Shown here piece by piece: positions 22,396 to 22,779 of a DNA stretch of 22,779 nt (the first letter of the stretch is position 1; the number at the start of each line of letters is the position of its first letter). Under the pieces are notes generated by a model. It had not been told where the DNA came from. It searched no databases and saw only the letters and a program-made list of their open reading frames with translations. The stretch comes from DATKIY01 sp035543875 (GTDB taxonomy: Bacteria; Actinomycetota; Actinomycetes; JAHEKZ01), in NCBI GenBank assembly GCA_035543875.1, contig DATKIY010000011.1, positions 1 to 22,779 of the forward strand. The letters run 5' to 3'. The position numbers were made by a program, and so were the translations under genes.

Positions 22396-22545
22396 CCGGG
22401 GCCGACGCGAATTCGGCTGACCCGCAGTCGGCCGCGGCGTCCGCACGGCCGCGCGGGAACCTTGTGGCGGTGTAACGCCAACGGCGCGATGGGGACCAAC
22501 GGGGTAACGGTTCAGGAGTAGTTCCCCACGTGCGCGGAGGCGAAG

Positions 22546-22779
22546 ATGCCAGACGTTTCGTTCGACAATCTGTTTCTGGTTTGTCTTGCGGCCGTGGTCG
22601 CACCACTGACGCTTGGATTCGCGCCGCGGCTGAGGATGCCGTCGGTCGTTTTAGAAATCATCCTGGGAATCTTGCTCGGCCCGTCGTTCCTGGGCTGGAT
22701 CGAGATTGACTTGCCCGTTCAAATTCTGGCGTTGATGGGGCTTGCATTCTTGCTCTTCCTGTCGGGGCTTGAGATCGAC
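22546..22779 (+). CDS. Kef/CPA2-type cation:proton antiporter, N-terminal part (cut by window edge)
   Basis: The first 78 codons of an open frame that continues past the window. The ATG at 22546 follows GGAGG with five bases spacing. The sequence has hydrophobic helices LFLVCLAAVVAPLTLGF, then RMPSVVLEIILGILLGPSFLGWI (the short helix pair typical of CPA2 exchangers) and a third starting VQILALMGLAFLLFLSGLEID. The LFLSGLEID end is a signature of Kef/NapA-like sodium or potassium:proton antiporters. The ion cannot be read from this piece. It is divergent from glnR across a 197-bp shared region. Confidence 0.85.
   Translation, partial: MPDVSFDNLFLVCLAAVVAPLTLGFAPRLRMPSVVLEIILGILLGPSFLGWIEIDLPVQILALMGLAFLLFLSGLEID

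Noticed and set aside
22480..22520. GTAAC-containing stretch as a GlnR box in the glnR/antiporter gap
   Set aside because: The GTAAC elements lack a properly spaced second half-site.
22349..22606. N-terminal extension of GlnR reaching into the antiporter gene
   Set aside because: Composition is Arg/Pro/Trp-rich frame shadow; the conserved GlnR start with ribosome site is at 22348.

Overview
The window reads as chromosomal DNA of a GC-rich actinobacterium (Actinomycetota). The lineage markers are a WhiB-type iron-sulfur protein, mycothiol synthase (MshD), the actinobacterial nitrogen regulator GlnR, a MutT1-type NUDIX/histidine-phosphatase fusion, many GTG starts and frequent 4-bp GTGA gene overlaps. 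I cannot name the genus. I see no rRNA, tRNA, CRISPR, transposase or phage gene, and no gene-free stretch longer than about 300 bp.

Left part (1-6872, all minus strand): the N-terminal part of a secreted L,D-transpeptidase-like protein cut by the window edge; a 507-residue SDR-like protein of unknown function whose start overlaps the stop of a two-domain Sua5 (tRNA t6A synthesis); a small WhiB protein; and two tandem, diverged secreted zinc metallopeptidases of the HEXXH/EGTAxW type.

Middle part (6929-11781): a thiamine-diphosphate enzyme (acetolactate synthase / 2-oxo acid decarboxylase superfamily) stands head-to-head with an aldehyde dehydrogenase, which suggests a 2-oxo acid to aldehyde to acid route. 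Plus-strand genes follow: a VOC/glyoxalase-fold protein, a UBP-type zinc finger protein, a DksA/TraR-type zinc finger protein followed by a perfect 25-bp hairpin, and a small four-helix membrane protein.

Right part (11778-22779): a phosphate/polyphosphate island on the minus strand. In transcription order it is glnR, mshD, ppk1, a CYTH-CHAD protein, mutT1, then pstS-pstC-pstA-pstB. GlnR controls nitrogen assimilation in related bacteria, Ppk1 makes polyphosphate, CHAD domains bind it, MutT1 hydrolyses nucleotide substrates, and PstSCAB imports phosphate. The pst genes are tightly coupled. Matches to the Streptomyces PHO-box repeat lie upstream of pstS (four 11-nt units in phase), and weaker single units precede ppk1, the CYTH-CHAD gene and glnR, so the island may be under PhoP-type control with a nitrogen link. 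A divergent Kef/CPA2-type antiporter gene starts at the right edge and is cut off.
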